Counted from the stretch's first letter, positions 24,455 through 33,438 are shown. The stretch is DNA of 44,686 nucleotides from Candidatus Parakkermansia intestinigallinarum (GCA_019114365.1 DXFQ01000139.1:1-44686); one strand, 5' to 3'. The notes: generated from the sequence alone by a model not told the origin. A program made the numbers and translations.

Positions 24455-27400
24455 ATGAGCGCCGACCAGACGAGCCTTGCTCCGGGAGAAAGCGCTCTGC
24501 TCTGTGCCGTCTGCGGCCCCATCAGCGACGAAGAAGTCCGAGCTGTCGGTATCGTGCTTCGAGACGAAGAGGGAGTCTTGCGGCAGAGGCGCCGCGCGCT
24601 GGCTCTCCTGCACCCGCCGTGGACGGAGCTCGCGGCGCGGTATCGGCAGAGCGGCACCGTGCGGCAAGCAGCCGCACGCATCGAGAGCCTGAGGGCCTCG
24701 GCCGAAAGAAGCGGCGGCAGCCCGCCCCGCGGCGAAGCCCTCCTCGTGGCCCGCGCGAGGCAGGCTCTGCTCGACGAACGGCAGAGCGACTTCGCCCGGC
24801 ACTTTGCCCGCTACCTCGCCCTGCCCTCCTACCGCTCCCCGAAGCTCCACGAAGCTGACTTCTGGTCGGGGGTTCTGGGGCCCGGCCTCGAGGGCAGCGA
24901 GCTTGTGCACAGCCGACCCGCGCGGCAGCGCATCGCCGCGCACATCGCTCTGAATTTCGCCTTCTCGGCCATGCCGGCGCAGTGCTGCCTGAGCGACAAA
25001 GCCGCCCTCTCGGGGACAACGGAAGCCGGCGACAGCGACTGCGAGCTGAGCATCGTCGAGGCTCTGCGAACGGGAGACCTCGATACCCTGCGCCGCCTCA
25101 GCGGCCGAGAACCCGACGGGCTCGCGGCCGCCGCTCTGCACCTTCTCCGCGGGCAACTCGCAGAAGCCCACCGCCTCTTCGCCGAAAACCTGCCGGCTCG
25201 GCGCGAAGAAGTGTCCGCCAATCCGGCCCATCTGCCGCTGCGTCTCCACGCCATCATCGCAGCGCTCGGAGCCGGAGCCCCGTCCGAGCTCTGCCGCCTG
25301 CAAATCGAGCTGGCCTACTACAGCATCGACCGCGTCCTCGACCTCTCCCAAAACGGCGCGCGGGATTACATCAGCCTGCTGGACAACCTCGCGTGGCTGG
25401 AAAGCGCGCGGCGCCGCTCCGGCAAGCAGCTGCCGCGCTCCCGCGGCGGCGTCTCCCTCATCCCCATTCTCTGGGGCTTTGCCTGCCTGCCCGACGACGT
25501 GCGGCACGGCATGCCCACCGACAAACTGGCAGCGCGCCTCGGCGCTCTGGCCGCCGCCGGGCAACCCGCCATGGCCGCGCACGGCGCCGCCGCCCTGCGG
25601 CGCCTGCTGCCGCCCGAAGCCCCCGAGCAGAACCTCCTGCGCCCCCTCTGCACGGCCCTGCCCGGCCTCAGCCCCATCGGCAGCATCAGCCTCACGGCAG
25701 GCAGCGAAGACGGCGAAGACGGTGAAGACAGCGATGACGAAGCCATCGCCCACGTCCTTCCCGGCCTTCCCGCGGGACAGCTCTACTGGGACCTCCGACT
25801 CGCCCCCGGAGGCGCAAGCATCAACCGCATCACCCTGCGCCTCAGCAGCGATGTCCAAGACGCCGGCCGCACTCTCGACCTCAGCCCGCACCGCCTCAGC
25901 GCCGTCACCGCCCTCATGGACGCCGACGACCGCCGCCGCATGCCTCTGCTGCGCGAACTGAGCAGCTCGGCCGGCAGGCAGCTCGACATGGCCGCCAGCC
26001 TCGCCGGGCATCCCCGTCTGCGGCTCGAGCACGACACGCCGTCCGGCCCCGCCCTCAGCCCCGTGCAACTCCGCGCGAGCCGCCCCAAACTGCGCGTCAT
26101 CCGCCGCGGATCCGGCGTCGAGCTCAAGCCCGACATCCGGCTCAACCCGGGGCTCATCCTGAAGCGCAGCGAGGGCGAAATCGAACTCAGCGCCACCGGC
26201 GCCCGTCAAAAGCGCTTCTGCGACGAAGTGCTCAGCCACGGCAGCCGGGGCAGTCTGAGGCTCGAGAAGCCCGATCCCCTCGAGCTGCAAGAGCTGCTCA
26301 ACAGCCTCGCCGACAGCTTTGAACTGAGCGGCAAGCTGCTGCCCGACGACGCGCCCCGGCAAAAGGCCGAGCCCGAACTCAGCCTCGAAGCCGACTACCA
26401 CGGCGGCACCCTCAGCCTCCGGCCCCGCCTCAAGCTTCTGCCCGACGCCCTCGGCAGCGTCGAAGCCGGGCAAGGCCCCTCGCGCATGCTCATCGCCACC
26501 AAGCGCGGCCCCATCGGCGTCACCCGAAATCTCAGCAGTGAAAGACGGCTCATCCGCCAACTCGAGCAGCGCTGCCCCGCGCTTGCCGCAGAGCAGCGGG
26601 ACGGCAGCTCGGGCAGCGGCATCCGGCTCAGCGATCCCGCGCGGCAAACGGAGCTGCTTCGGCAGTTGAAAGACGCCGATCTGCACCTGCAGTTCACCTC
26701 AGCGCAAAGCCTGCAACTCATCGACACCGCCGACCTCGCCCTCGACATCCGCAGCGAACGGGGCGAAAGCTGGCTGAGCATCGGCGGGCAACTGCGCGTC
26801 GATGAGCACAAAGTCATCGAACTGAGCGCCCTGCTCAAGCACCCGTCGACCGCGCCGCGCAGCGGCGACAAACAACTCATCTACACCCCCGAACTGCAGC
26901 ACGCCCTCAACTGCCTGCGCCAACTCGCCCGCCTTTCCCCGGCGCAGCAACTCCGCCTCAGCCGCGCTGCCCTGCCCGCCCTCTGCGACCTCTTCCCGGA
27001 ACAGAGCGACACCCTCATGCAGGCCCTGCAACAGAGCCGCCAAAGCCTTGCGGAAGCCCGCAGCGCTCCGCCGCCGAACGGCCTCGCCGCCACCCTGCGC
27101 CCCTACCAGCTCGAGGGCTACCGCTGGCTGCTCGAGCGCACGCGGCTCGGCATCGGCGCCTGCCTCGCGGACGACATGGGGCTCGGCAAGACCATCCAAA
27201 CCCTCGCCCTGCTGCTGGAACGCGCCGACGGCGGCCCCGCCCTCATCATCGCCCCGCTCAGCCTGCTGGGCAACTGGGAAGCCGAAGCGGCCCGCTTTGC
27301 GCCCGGCCTTCGCACCCTCAACCTGCGCGACATCGGCACGGAACGCGCCCCGCAAGACCTGCGACGCACCCTCGTTCTGGCGAGCTACGGGCAAGTGAGC

Positions 27401-28405
27401 GCCCGGCCGGAAAGCGCCGCCGGGCAACACTGGCACACCCTCGTGCTCGACGAAGCCCAAAGCATCCGCAACCCCGGCACGAAACGCGCTCGCAGTCTCT
27501 TCACCCTCCAAGCCGACGCACGCCTCTGCCTGAGCGGCACCCCCGTCGAGAATCGCCTGCTCGACCTCTGGAGCCTCATGCACTTCCTCAACCCCGAACT
27601 GCTCGGCAGCGAGAGAGACTTCAAGCTGCGCTACGGGCACGGCGAACGGCTCGACGAGCTGCACCGCATCACCGCCCCGCTCATCCTGCGCCGCACGCGC
27701 CGCCAAGTTCTGCCGCAGCTCCCGCCGCTCACGGACATCACCCTGCCCGTCACCCTCGGGCGGGAAGAGCGCGCCCTCTACGAAAGCTGCCGCCGCCGCG
27801 CCCTCGAGCGCAGCCATCGACAGCGCGGCACCCTCTTTGCCGAACTCACGCGCCTGAGGCGCCTCTGCTGCCACGGCAGCCTCGTCGCGCCCGACTACCA
27901 AGGCCCCTCCGCCAAGACGGATGCCCTCATCGAACTGGTTGAAAGCCTGCGCGACGCCGGGCACCAAGCCCTCATCTTCAGCCAGTTCACCGACGTACTG
28001 GACATTGTGGCTCAGCGCCTCGACCCCCTCGGCATCAGCTACCTGCGCCTCGACGGCCGCACCGGCACCGCCCAACGCAGCGAGCTCGTCCAACGCTTCC
28101 AAGCCGGCGAAGCGCAACTCTTCCTCATCTCTCTGGGCGTCGGCGGCACGGGCCTCAACCTCACGGCCGCCGGCGACGTCATCCTGCTCGACCCGTGGTG
28201 GAATCCCACCACCGAACAACAAGCCGCCTCGCGCGCCCACCGCCTCGGGCAGCGCCGCCCCGTCACCCTCTACCGCCTCTACGTCAAAGACAGCGTCGAA
28301 GAGCGCATCCTCGCCCTCCAAGAGCAGAAACAACAGCTTGCCGACACGCTCATCGGCGAAGGCAGCCTGCCCCTCGAAACCCTCCTCAGCCTGCTGGCAG
28401 ACTGA
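24455..28405 (+). CDS. Large SNF2-family DNA-dependent ATPase
   Basis: A 1316-residue Swi2/Snf2-type ATPase. The motor occupies about residues 875-1316: LRPYQLEGYRWLL, ADDMGLGKTIQTL (Walker A, 906-913), DEAQ (999-1002), LSGTPVENRLLDLWSL, LIFSQFTDVLDIVAQRL, LISLGVGGTGLNLTAA and the arginine-finger motif SRAHRLGQ. Such motors remodel protein-DNA complexes by translocation rather than strand separation. The N-terminal ~870 residues are Leu/Arg/Ser-rich and not recognised; they do not show a CxxC-type SWIM zinc finger that I can see. There is no restriction, methylation or defence gene beside it. The codon use is C-rich like the nuo genes. No clear promoter lies directly before ATG 24455. Confidence 0.92.
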   Translation: MSADQTSLAPGESALLCAVCGPISDEEVRAVGIVLRDEEGVLRQRRRALALLHPPWTELAARYRQSGTVRQAAARIESLRASAERSGGSPPRGEALLVARARQALLDERQSDFARHFARYLALPSYRSPKLHEADFWSGVLGPGLEGSELVHSRPARQRIAAHIALNFAFSAMPAQCCLSDKAALSGTTEAGDSDCELSIVEALRTGDLDTLRRLSGREPDGLAAAALHLLRGQLAEAHRLFAENLPARREEVSANPAHLPLRLHAIIAALGAGAPSELCRLQIELAYYSIDRVLDLSQNGARDYISLLDNLAWLESARRRSGKQLPRSRGGVSLIPILWGFACLPDDVRHGMPTDKLAARLGALAAAGQPAMAAHGAAALRRLLPPEAPEQNLLRPLCTALPGLSPIGSISLTAGSEDGEDGEDSDDEAIAHVLPGLPAGQLYWDLRLAPGGASINRITLRLSSDVQDAGRTLDLSPHRLSAVTALMDADDRRRMPLLRELSSSAGRQLDMAASLAGHPRLRLEHDTPSGPALSPVQLRASRPKLRVIRRGSGVELKPDIRLNPGLILKRSEGEIELSATGARQKRFCDEVLSHGSRGSLRLEKPDPLELQELLNSLADSFELSGKLLPDDAPRQKAEPELSLEADYHGGTLSLRPRLKLLPDALGSVEAGQGPSRMLIATKRGPIGVTRNLSSERRLIRQLEQRCPALAAEQRDGSSGSGIRLSDPARQTELLRQLKDADLHLQFTSAQSLQLIDTADLALDIRSERGESWLSIGGQLRVDEHKVIELSALLKHPSTAPRSGDKQLIYTPELQHALNCLRQLARLSPAQQLRLSRAALPALCDLFPEQSDTLMQALQQSRQSLAEARSAPPPNGLAATLRPYQLEGYRWLLERTRLGIGACLADDMGLGKTIQTLALLLERADGGPALIIAPLSLLGNWEAEAARFAPGLRTLNLRDIGTERAPQDLRRTLVLASYGQVSARPESAAGQHWHTLVLDEAQSIRNPGTKRARSLFTLQADARLCLSGTPVENRLLDLWSLMHFLNPELLGSERDFKLRYGHGERLDELHRITAPLILRRTRRQVLPQLPPLTDITLPVTLGREERALYESCRRRALERSHRQRGTLFAELTRLRRLCCHGSLVAPDYQGPSAKTDALIELVESLRDAGHQALIFSQFTDVLDIVAQRLDPLGISYLRLDGRTGTAQRSELVQRFQAGEAQLFLISLGVGGTGLNLTAAGDVILLDPWWNPTTEQQAASRAHRLGQRRPVTLYRLYVKDSVEERILALQEQKQQLADTLIGEGSLPLETLLSLLAD

Positions 28406-28432
28406 CCATCACGGCGCCCGCCGCAGCCGAGC

Positions 28433-28936
28433 TCAGGCAGAACGACGGCTCCGTCGATAGCGCCTGTAAACAATCAGACCGACCCAGAGCAAGAGCTCCA
28501 GAAGCAAAAGCACCCCCACCACCTGCGCCGTCACGCGCGTCTTGGGGAAGAGAAAAAGATTGAGAGCCAGATCATAATCCGGCCGCTGCGTCTCCTCGTA
28601 AGCCATCCAGCAAAGCGGCGTCAGCGTCAGCCCCCAAGCCAGCAACAGCAGAGAAACGCGGCGCACCACCGGCGCCAGACCGCCGATAAACACAGCCTGA
28701 AGAATCAAAGCCATAGCCAAGCCGCAAATCAGCCCGTGCACGATACCGAAGCACATCACCTGCTCTGCCCCCCTCGCCAACAACACCAGAGCCGCCGCAG
28801 CCAGACCGCCGAAAATCATCGTCATCAGCAGCACGCCGAAACCGAGCAAAGCCGCATCGAGAGCCACCGTGCGGGCACCCTCACCGGGCGTCGCAGGCTC
28901 CTTTTGCTTCATCTCCTCGGTCGTCTCCTTGCTCAT
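28433..28936 (-). CDS. Four-helix membrane protein of unknown function
   Basis: A 167-residue protein with a charged cytosolic N-terminus (MSKETTEEMKQKEP) and about four hydrophobic helices (roughly 27-54, 60-90, 92-113 and 136-158), ending in the basic tail YRRYRRSRRSA. It matches no family I can name. It converges on the SNF2 gene, leaving 27 nt between the two stops, and has its own TTGACC-N17-TAGAGT promoter. ATG 28936 lies 18 nt after the -10 box. Confidence 0.72.
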   Translation of the reverse strand: MSKETTEEMKQKEPATPGEGARTVALDAALLGFGVLLMTMIFGGLAAAALVLLARGAEQVMCFGIVHGLICGLAMALILQAVFIGGLAPVVRRVSLLLLAWGLTLTPLCWMAYEETQRPDYDLALNLFLFPKTRVTAQVVGVLLLLELLLWVGLIVYRRYRRSRRSA

Positions 28937-28954
28937 CAGAACGTATCACCGCGC

Positions 28955-28983
28955 ACTCTAGCTCATTTTATCCCACAGGTCAA
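28955..28983 (-). promoter_or_regulatory. Candidate promoter of the four-helix membrane protein gene
   Basis: Minus strand: TTGACC (28983-28978), 17-bp spacer, TAGAGT (28960-28955), 18 nt before ATG 28936. Confidence 0.6.
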
Positions 28984-29255
28984 GCATCTTTTTGCTCACC
29001 TTCCCGGCGTGTGAGTTGCAAACACAAAATATTGAAGCCGAAAAATTGTATAGGCTTGAGTCCTTCATCTCTCAGAGAAGCAGTCCGAGCATGCTCAACC
29101 CATGATATCCGAATCGAGCGAATCGAGCCTATCGCGCCGCCGCGCCGGACTGAAGCGGACGCGGGAGGGCATCACCCTTTCGGATGAGCTCTCGCGCAGG
29201 GGGTGTTTGCGCGAACGGGCAACGAGCACCTCGACGAGCAACGATTGACTGCGCC

Positions 29256-29286
29256 GAAAAAAAGGGAGTCCCGAGCGGGACTCCCT
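29256..29286 (-). terminator. Intrinsic terminator of ilvN
   Basis: Minus strand: AGGGAGTCCC (29286-29277), tetraloop GCTC, GGGACTCCCT (29272-29263), followed by a run of T (29263-29257). A perfect 10-bp stem, about 100 nt beyond the ilvN stop. Confidence 0.9.
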
Positions 29287-29383
29287 GATGAAAGGGGCAT
29301 GAGAACCCAAGGCGAGGGCGCCGTACGGCGGCGAAGGCCGCGCTCGCGACGGGGCAAGCGGCGGAGCCCGGTGCCGCGCGGTA

Positions 29384-29887
29384 TCAGCTGTGGGGCTTGA
29401 CCACGGCGATCTTGCCGGAGCGCGTGATCATGTCCACGTCGTAGTCCTCCATGAGGTTGAGGAAGCGAGCGAGGCGGAACTCGCCGCCCGAGATCTCGAT
29501 GGTGAGCGTGGAGCGCGTGGCGTCGAGCACCTTGGCTCCGAAGATGTTGCAGAGTTCGAGAATCTCCTGCTTCTTCTCGCCGAAGCGCACGCGCATCAGC
29601 ACGATTTCACGGTAGACGGTGGGTACGAAGCGGAAGTCGGTCACCTCTACCACGTTGACCAGCTTGCTGAGTTGCTTGATCACCTGGTCGAGCTTTTCGC
29701 GGTGCTCGTTGACGTCGATCGTCATGCGCGAGAAACGGGGATCCTCGCAGGGGGCGACGTTGAGCGAATGGATGTTGTACCCACGGCCTGAGAAGAGGCC
29801 AGCCACGCGAGAAAGCACGCCAAACTTGTTTTCCACAAGGACGGATATCGTGTGCGTATGCTTCGAGTTCGGCAAAATGTTTTCCAT
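29384..29887 (-). CDS. ilvN: Acetolactate synthase small (regulatory) subunit
   Basis: A 167-residue regulatory subunit that activates the acetolactate synthase large subunit and mediates valine feedback in branched-chain amino-acid synthesis. The N-terminal ACT domain is clear (HTISVLVENKFGVLSRVAGLF, then SGRGYNIHSLNVAPCED). The C-terminal domain contains YREIVLMRVR and FGAKVLDATRSTLTIEISG. The length is normal for IlvH/IlvN. The start is ATG 29887; an in-frame ATG at 29899 overlaps the TAAAAT -10 box and cannot be used from this promoter. The large subunit gene is not adjacent, and ilvN is here a single-gene transcript with its own terminator. Confidence 0.95.
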   Translation of the reverse strand: MENILPNSKHTHTISVLVENKFGVLSRVAGLFSGRGYNIHSLNVAPCEDPRFSRMTIDVNEHREKLDQVIKQLSKLVNVVEVTDFRFVPTVYREIVLMRVRFGEKKQEILELCNIFGAKVLDATRSTLTIEISGGEFRLARFLNLMEDYDVDMITRSGKIAVVKPHS

Positions 29888-29897
29888 GGCGGGGATC

Positions 29898-29926
29898 ATT
29901 TTACTCAAAACGCCAGTCTTCGTCAA
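29898..29926 (-). promoter_or_regulatory. Candidate near-leaderless promoter of ilvN
   Basis: Minus strand: TTGACG (29926-29921), 17-bp spacer, TAAAAT (29903-29898), then 10 nt to ATG 29887. With a UTR of about 2-4 nt there is no room for a leader peptide or attenuator. Confidence 0.68.
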
Positions 29927-30026
29927 GTCCGTAACCGACAGAGGACTGTGCCGGCTCTCAGAAATCCTGCGGCATCGCCCCGCACCGCCCCCTTCTCCCC
30001 GGGCTCGCGCCGCACGCAAAAGAGCG

Positions 30027-30055
30027 TTTACAAGTTGCGGCTCTCGTGGTACAAG
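30027..30055 (+). promoter_or_regulatory. Candidate near-leaderless promoter of the ybaK-like gene
   Basis: TTTACA (30027-30032), 17-bp spacer, TACAAG (30050-30055), then 10 nt to ATG 30066. The -10 matches consensus at four of six positions, so this is weaker than the others. Confidence 0.5.
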
Positions 30056-30065
30056 TGGCGCAGAG

Positions 30066-30557
30066 ATGAAAGCGGCGGAGAAAACCAATGTCATGCGTTT
30101 GCTGGAGCAGAAGAAAATTCCCTTCAGCTCCTACACCTACGAGAGTGAGCAGGCTATCACCGGGCTGGAGGTGGCCGAGCGCTTGGGGCAGGATCCCGCA
30201 CAGGTTTTCAAGACGCTCGTCACCACGGGCCGCAGCGGCGCTCATTACGTGTTCGTGATTCCCGTGGGGGCCGGGCTCGACCTTCGCAAGGCGGCCAAAG
30301 CCGTCGGTGAGAAGTCTCTCGAGATGCTCAAGCAGAAGGAGCTGCTGCCGCTCACGGGTTACGTGCACGGCGGTTGCTCGCCCATCGGTATGAAAAAACA
30401 CTTCCGCACGGTCATCGACGCGAGCGCCCGCAATTTCGAGAGCATTATTTTTTCCGGCGGCCGCATCGGTCTGCAGGTGCAGGTCGGTCTCGAGGAGCTC
30501 TCGCAGCTCGTGCGTTTTGAGACGGCGGATCTCACCACGGCACTTATCCACAACTGA
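30066..30557 (+). CDS. ybaK: Cys-tRNA(Pro)/aminoacyl-tRNA deacylase, YbaK/EbsC type
   Basis: A 163-residue trans-editing enzyme that hydrolyses mischarged Cys-tRNA(Pro). Family features are the start TNVMRLLEQKKIPFSSYTYE, ERLGQDPAQVFKTLVTTG, the helical ELLPLTGYVHGGCSPIGMKK (Gly-Gly and Ser-Pro of the active-site loop) and a C-terminal SGGRIGLQVQV. The length is normal (about 155-165). ATG 30066 is chosen by homology pattern and by the promoter 10 nt upstream; a longer open frame overlaps the divergent ilvN promoter. It is divergent from ilvN. Confidence 0.93.
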   Translation: MKAAEKTNVMRLLEQKKIPFSSYTYESEQAITGLEVAERLGQDPAQVFKTLVTTGRSGAHYVFVIPVGAGLDLRKAAKAVGEKSLEMLKQKELLPLTGYVHGGCSPIGMKKHFRTVIDASARNFESIIFSGGRIGLQVQVGLEELSQLVRFETADLTTALIHN

Positions 30558-30562
30558 GGGCT

Positions 30563-30612
30563 GCTCTCTCAACTGCGTGCGGCTCTCTCAACTGCGTGCT
30601 GCTCTCTCTCAG
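30563..30612. repeat. Tandem array, about 2.6 x 19 bp
   Basis: gctctctcaactgcgtgc begins at 30563 and again at 30582; a third partial unit begins at 30601. It starts six bases after the ybaK stop codon. Confidence 0.85.
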
Positions 30613-30752
30613 CGAAGCGCTGTCCCCTCACGGCAGAGCGCGACTCACTCTCAACCGGGTGCGGCTCTCGGCCGGAAACAAGTCTGCCGCCGGCAGCCAA
30701 CAGATATGCAACGGCGCGCCCGCGAGTTGTGTCATGAACTGTACATGAGCAC

Positions 30753-30780
30753 TTGATTCCTCATGATAACATGATAGACT
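30753..30780 (+). promoter_or_regulatory. Candidate promoter of the MoxR/Bat operon
   Basis: TTGATT (30753-30758), 16-bp spacer, TAGACT (30775-30780), 17 nt before the moxR ATG, in an AT-rich patch. Confidence 0.55.
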
Positions 30781-30797
30781 CCGTCTAAACCGCAACC

Positions 30798-31781
30798 ATG
30801 AACACACAGGACATCAATGAGCAAATCGCCGAACAATCGGGCTGGGTCGCCGCCGTCAGGTCAGAGATGGCCAAGGTCGTGGTGGGTCAGCATGAGCTGA
30901 TCAACCGACTGCTGCTGAGCCTGCTCTGCAAGGGACACGTGCTTCTCGAAGGCGTGCCGGGCCTGGCCAAGACGCTCTCGGTCAAGGCGCTGGCCGGAAC
31001 GATGCACGCGGCCTTCTCCCGCATCCAGTTCACCCCCGATCTTCTGCCGGCCGACTTGCTGGGAACGATGGTGTACAACCCCGAAGAGCGGGCGTTTACG
31101 GCCAAGAAGGGTCCTGTGTTCGCCAACCTCATTCTGGCCGACGAAATTAACCGAGCCCCCGCCAAGGTGCAGAGCGCTCTGCTCGAGGCCATGCAGGAGC
31201 GCCAAGTGACGCTGGGTGAGACGAGCTATCCTCTTCCCAATCCCTTCCTGGTGCTGGCCACGCAGAACCCCATCGAGCAGGAGGGCACTTATCAGCTCCC
31301 GGAAGCTCAGCTCGACCGCTTTCTCTTCAAGGTGGTCGTGAGCTACCCCGCGCGCGAAGACGAGCTTCAGGTGCTGCGCATGATGAGCAATACCGGCGCG
31401 GCGCCGACGACGCAGCCGGTGCTCTCGGTCGAGGAGCTCGATGCGTCGCGCCGCCTGATGAATCAGATCTACATAGACCCGGCCGTCGAGGGCTACATTG
31501 TGGACCTCGTCCGCGCCACGCGCGAACCCGAGCGCGTCGACCGCGATCTGGACGGCATGGTGCGGGCGGGCGCCTCTCCGCGAGCCACGATCAACATTGC
31601 GCTGGCGAGCAAGGCTCTGGCCTTCATGAATCGCCGCAGCTACGTCAAGCCTCAGGACATCAAGGATCTCGCCCACGACATTCTCCGCCACCGCATTCTG
31701 CTTTCATACGAGGCGGAGGCTGCCAGCGTGACGAGCGACATGGTCATCGACCGCATTCTCTCGAAGGTGCCGGTGCCGTAA
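30798..31781 (+). CDS. moxR: MoxR-family AAA+ ATPase
   Basis: A 327-residue cytosolic AAA+ chaperone-like ATPase. The Walker A is the MoxR form GVPGLAKT (residues 52-59), Walker B is LILADEINRAPAK, and sensor-1 is LATQNPIEQEGTYQLPEAQLDRF (part). The C-terminal lid has ASPRATINIALASKALAF. MoxR proteins work with von Willebrand A (VWA) partners to mature or activate other proteins; here the VWA genes follow directly. It is the first gene of the Bat operon and has its own promoter. Confidence 0.95.
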   Translation: MNTQDINEQIAEQSGWVAAVRSEMAKVVVGQHELINRLLLSLLCKGHVLLEGVPGLAKTLSVKALAGTMHAAFSRIQFTPDLLPADLLGTMVYNPEERAFTAKKGPVFANLILADEINRAPAKVQSALLEAMQERQVTLGETSYPLPNPFLVLATQNPIEQEGTYQLPEAQLDRFLFKVVVSYPAREDELQVLRMMSNTGAAPTTQPVLSVEELDASRRLMNQIYIDPAVEGYIVDLVRATREPERVDRDLDGMVRAGASPRATINIALASKALAFMNRRSYVKPQDIKDLAHDILRHRILLSYEAEAASVTSDMVIDRILSKVPVP

Positions 31782-31805
31782 CGGGCTCGGCGCGCGGCGC
31801 GGCTG

Positions 31806-31857
31806 ACGCTTCCGCCGGTATTGCTTCCGCCGATTGCTTCGGCCGATTCCGGCGGCG
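31806..31857. repeat. Short tandem repeat, about 13-bp unit, 3-4 copies
   Basis: attgcttccgccg (31820-31832) is followed by attgcttcggccg (31833-31845), with degenerate copies on both sides (acgcttccgccgg from 31806 and attccggcggcg from 31846). It lies in the 196-bp gap between moxR and the DUF58 gene, the only large gap inside the operon. Confidence 0.75.
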
Positions 31858-31977
31858 TGGTCGGCAGCAGGCCGGGCGCCGGAGCTGCGGCTTTCAGCGC
31901 CAGGCCGAGCGGGAGAGCCGGCCTTTCGCCGCTGTCTTCCCTCGCCCGTTTCACACTCTCTTCACTTCCCCAGCCTC

Positions 31978-32865
31978 ATGGACAGAACTCAGCAGATCAT
32001 GCAGAAGGTGCGCCGCATCGAGATGATGGCGCGCAAGCTGACGACGGCGACGTTTGCCGGCCAGTACCGCTCCAGCTTCCGCGGGCAGGGTCTCGACTTC
32101 GATGACTTCCGCGAATACCTCCCCGGCGACGAGCCTCGCTTCATCGACTGGAAGGTGACGGCTCGCACGGGCACGCCCTATGTCCGCAAGTTTCGCGAGG
32201 AGCGCGAACAGAATCTGCTGCTGGCCGTCGATGCCAGCGGATCCATGGGCTATGCTTCCGGCGGCGTGAAGGACACCAAGCTCGAATACGCCGCGCTCAT
32301 CGCGGCGGTGCTGGCTTACAGCGCCGCTCAAAACGGCGATAAGGTGGGGCTGCTGCGCTTCGGCCACCAACCCCACTTCTACCTGCCCCCGGCCAAGGGC
32401 ATGAAGCAGTGCCTGCGCATTGTGCGCGAGATTGTCTCGGCTCCGGCGCAGGGAAGTGACGACACGGTGGAGGCGGTGGCCGATGAGATTCTCGGCACGC
32501 AGCGCAAGAGTGCGATGGTGTTTCTCATCAGCGATTTTTTCGCTCAGCCCGACAAGCGAGCCATCGGCAAACTCAGCTTCCGCCACGAGCTGATTCCCGT
32601 GCGCGTGAATGATCCCGCCGAGCTGGAGCTGCCCGAAGCGGGGCGCGTCTTTTTGCGCGATCCCGAGACGGGGGAGATTCTCGCAGCCAACCTCAATGCT
32701 GCTCTGCGAGCCAAGCATGCCGCCGCCGTGGAAGAGCATCGGCGCAGCTGGAGCCGCGTGTTTGCCCAGTTGGGCATCGACAGCCTCGATTTGCTCACGA
32801 CGCAGGATTTCATCCCGGCGCTGCGCCGCCTCTTCGCCCAACGCAGTCGCCTCTTTGCCCGCTGA
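31978..32865 (+). CDS. DUF58 domain protein (VWA-like) of the Bat operon
   Basis: A 295-residue protein with the DUF58 signature FREYLPGDEPRFIDWKVTAR (residues 44-63), followed by a VWA-like metal site DASGSM (85-90) within QNLLLAVDASGSMGY. No membrane helix or signal peptide is seen, so it is expected in the cytosol as a partner of MoxR. ATG 31978 is chosen because the upstream extension is low complexity and out of family. The stop is 6 nt before the next gene. It corresponds to the DUF58 gene that normally follows moxR in bat loci. Confidence 0.92.
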   Translation: MDRTQQIMQKVRRIEMMARKLTTATFAGQYRSSFRGQGLDFDDFREYLPGDEPRFIDWKVTARTGTPYVRKFREEREQNLLLAVDASGSMGYASGGVKDTKLEYAALIAAVLAYSAAQNGDKVGLLRFGHQPHFYLPPAKGMKQCLRIVREIVSAPAQGSDDTVEAVADEILGTQRKSAMVFLISDFFAQPDKRAIGKLSFRHELIPVRVNDPAELELPEAGRVFLRDPETGEILAANLNAALRAKHAAAVEEHRRSWSRVFAQLGIDSLDLLTTQDFIPALRRLFAQRSRLFAR

Positions 32866-32871
32866 TTGCTG

Positions 32872-33438
32872 ATGACCATGCCCTCCTCCGCCACCGACAT
32901 TCTGGACGCCATCCCCGAGCTGCAGGCCGACCTGCCGCCGGAGACCTTTGAGGTAAGCCACTTCTGGCTTCAGGTCGGCCTCGGTTCCGCCCTTGCCGTC
33001 GCTCTGGCTTCTCTCGCTCTTTTCTTTTGGCAGCGACGGCGAAGTCGGCAAACGCAAGCGGCACCGACGCCGGAGGAGCTTGCCCTGCGCGCTCTCGATG
33101 CACTGGGGCAGAAGCGGCTTTCTCTGCGCGACTTCAGCATCGAGCTCTCGATGCTGTTGCGCGAGTATCTGACCGGAGAGACGCAGGACCCTGCCCTCTT
33201 TGAGACGCACGAGGAGTTCAGCCTGCGCTTCAACGCCTTGGAGAGCATCCCCGCCGTCTGCCGCCGCGACCTTTTCTCCCTGCTGGAGGAGCTTGCGGCC
33301 GTCAAGTACGCCCCCGGTCAGGCTGAAGACAACGAACAATGCGTACAAATGCTCGCTCGTGCGCGAGAAATCATCGTCCGCATCGCGGCGGCGCAGCACG
33401 CCGCCTCAACGGCCGCCGCGGCCCAACACCACTCATGA
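32872..33438 (+). CDS. DUF4381-like membrane protein of the Bat operon
   Basis: A 188-residue protein with one membrane helix (about residues 27-50, GLGSALAVALASLALFFWQRRR in this area) and a cytosolic helical domain (ALRALDALGQKRLSLRDFSIELSMLLREYL). This pattern matches DUF4381 proteins, which sit between the DUF58 and VWA genes of bat operons; their molecular role is unknown. The next gene starts within its stop (ATGA, 33435-33438), so translation is probably coupled. ATG 32872 is used; 32878 is also possible. The C-terminus is Ala/His-rich. Confidence 0.82.
   Translation: MTMPSSATDILDAIPELQADLPPETFEVSHFWLQVGLGSALAVALASLALFFWQRRRSRQTQAAPTPEELALRALDALGQKRLSLRDFSIELSMLLREYLTGETQDPALFETHEEFSLRFNALESIPAVCRRDLFSLLEELAAVKYAPGQAEDNEQCVQMLARAREIIVRIAAAQHAASTAAAAQHHS

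Larger units (their letters stand above)
28937..29383. other. 447-bp gap between a membrane-protein gene and ilvN
   Basis: It contains a minus-strand promoter (28955-28983) and the ilvN terminator (29256-29286). Between 29040 and 29255 I see no gene; there is an AT-rich box (TTGTATAGGCTTG near 29046) followed by a GC-rich stretch that could fold, so an unrecognised small RNA is possible but not supported. 29287-29383 would be the ilvN 3' UTR. Confidence 0.6.
30558..30797. other. Intergenic region before the MoxR/Bat operon
   Basis: A 240-bp gap with a 19-bp tandem repeat at 30563-30612, a degenerate further copy near 30648-30672, and the moxR promoter at 30753-30780. No gene is seen. Confidence 0.6.

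Noticed and set aside
29095..29310. A 71-codon minus-strand frame
   Set aside because: It includes the intrinsic terminator of ilvN and has no recognisable features.
29888..30094. Longer ilvN N-terminus, including ATG 29899
   Set aside because: It runs through the ilvN promoter boxes and into the divergent ybaK promoter region; not part of the family.
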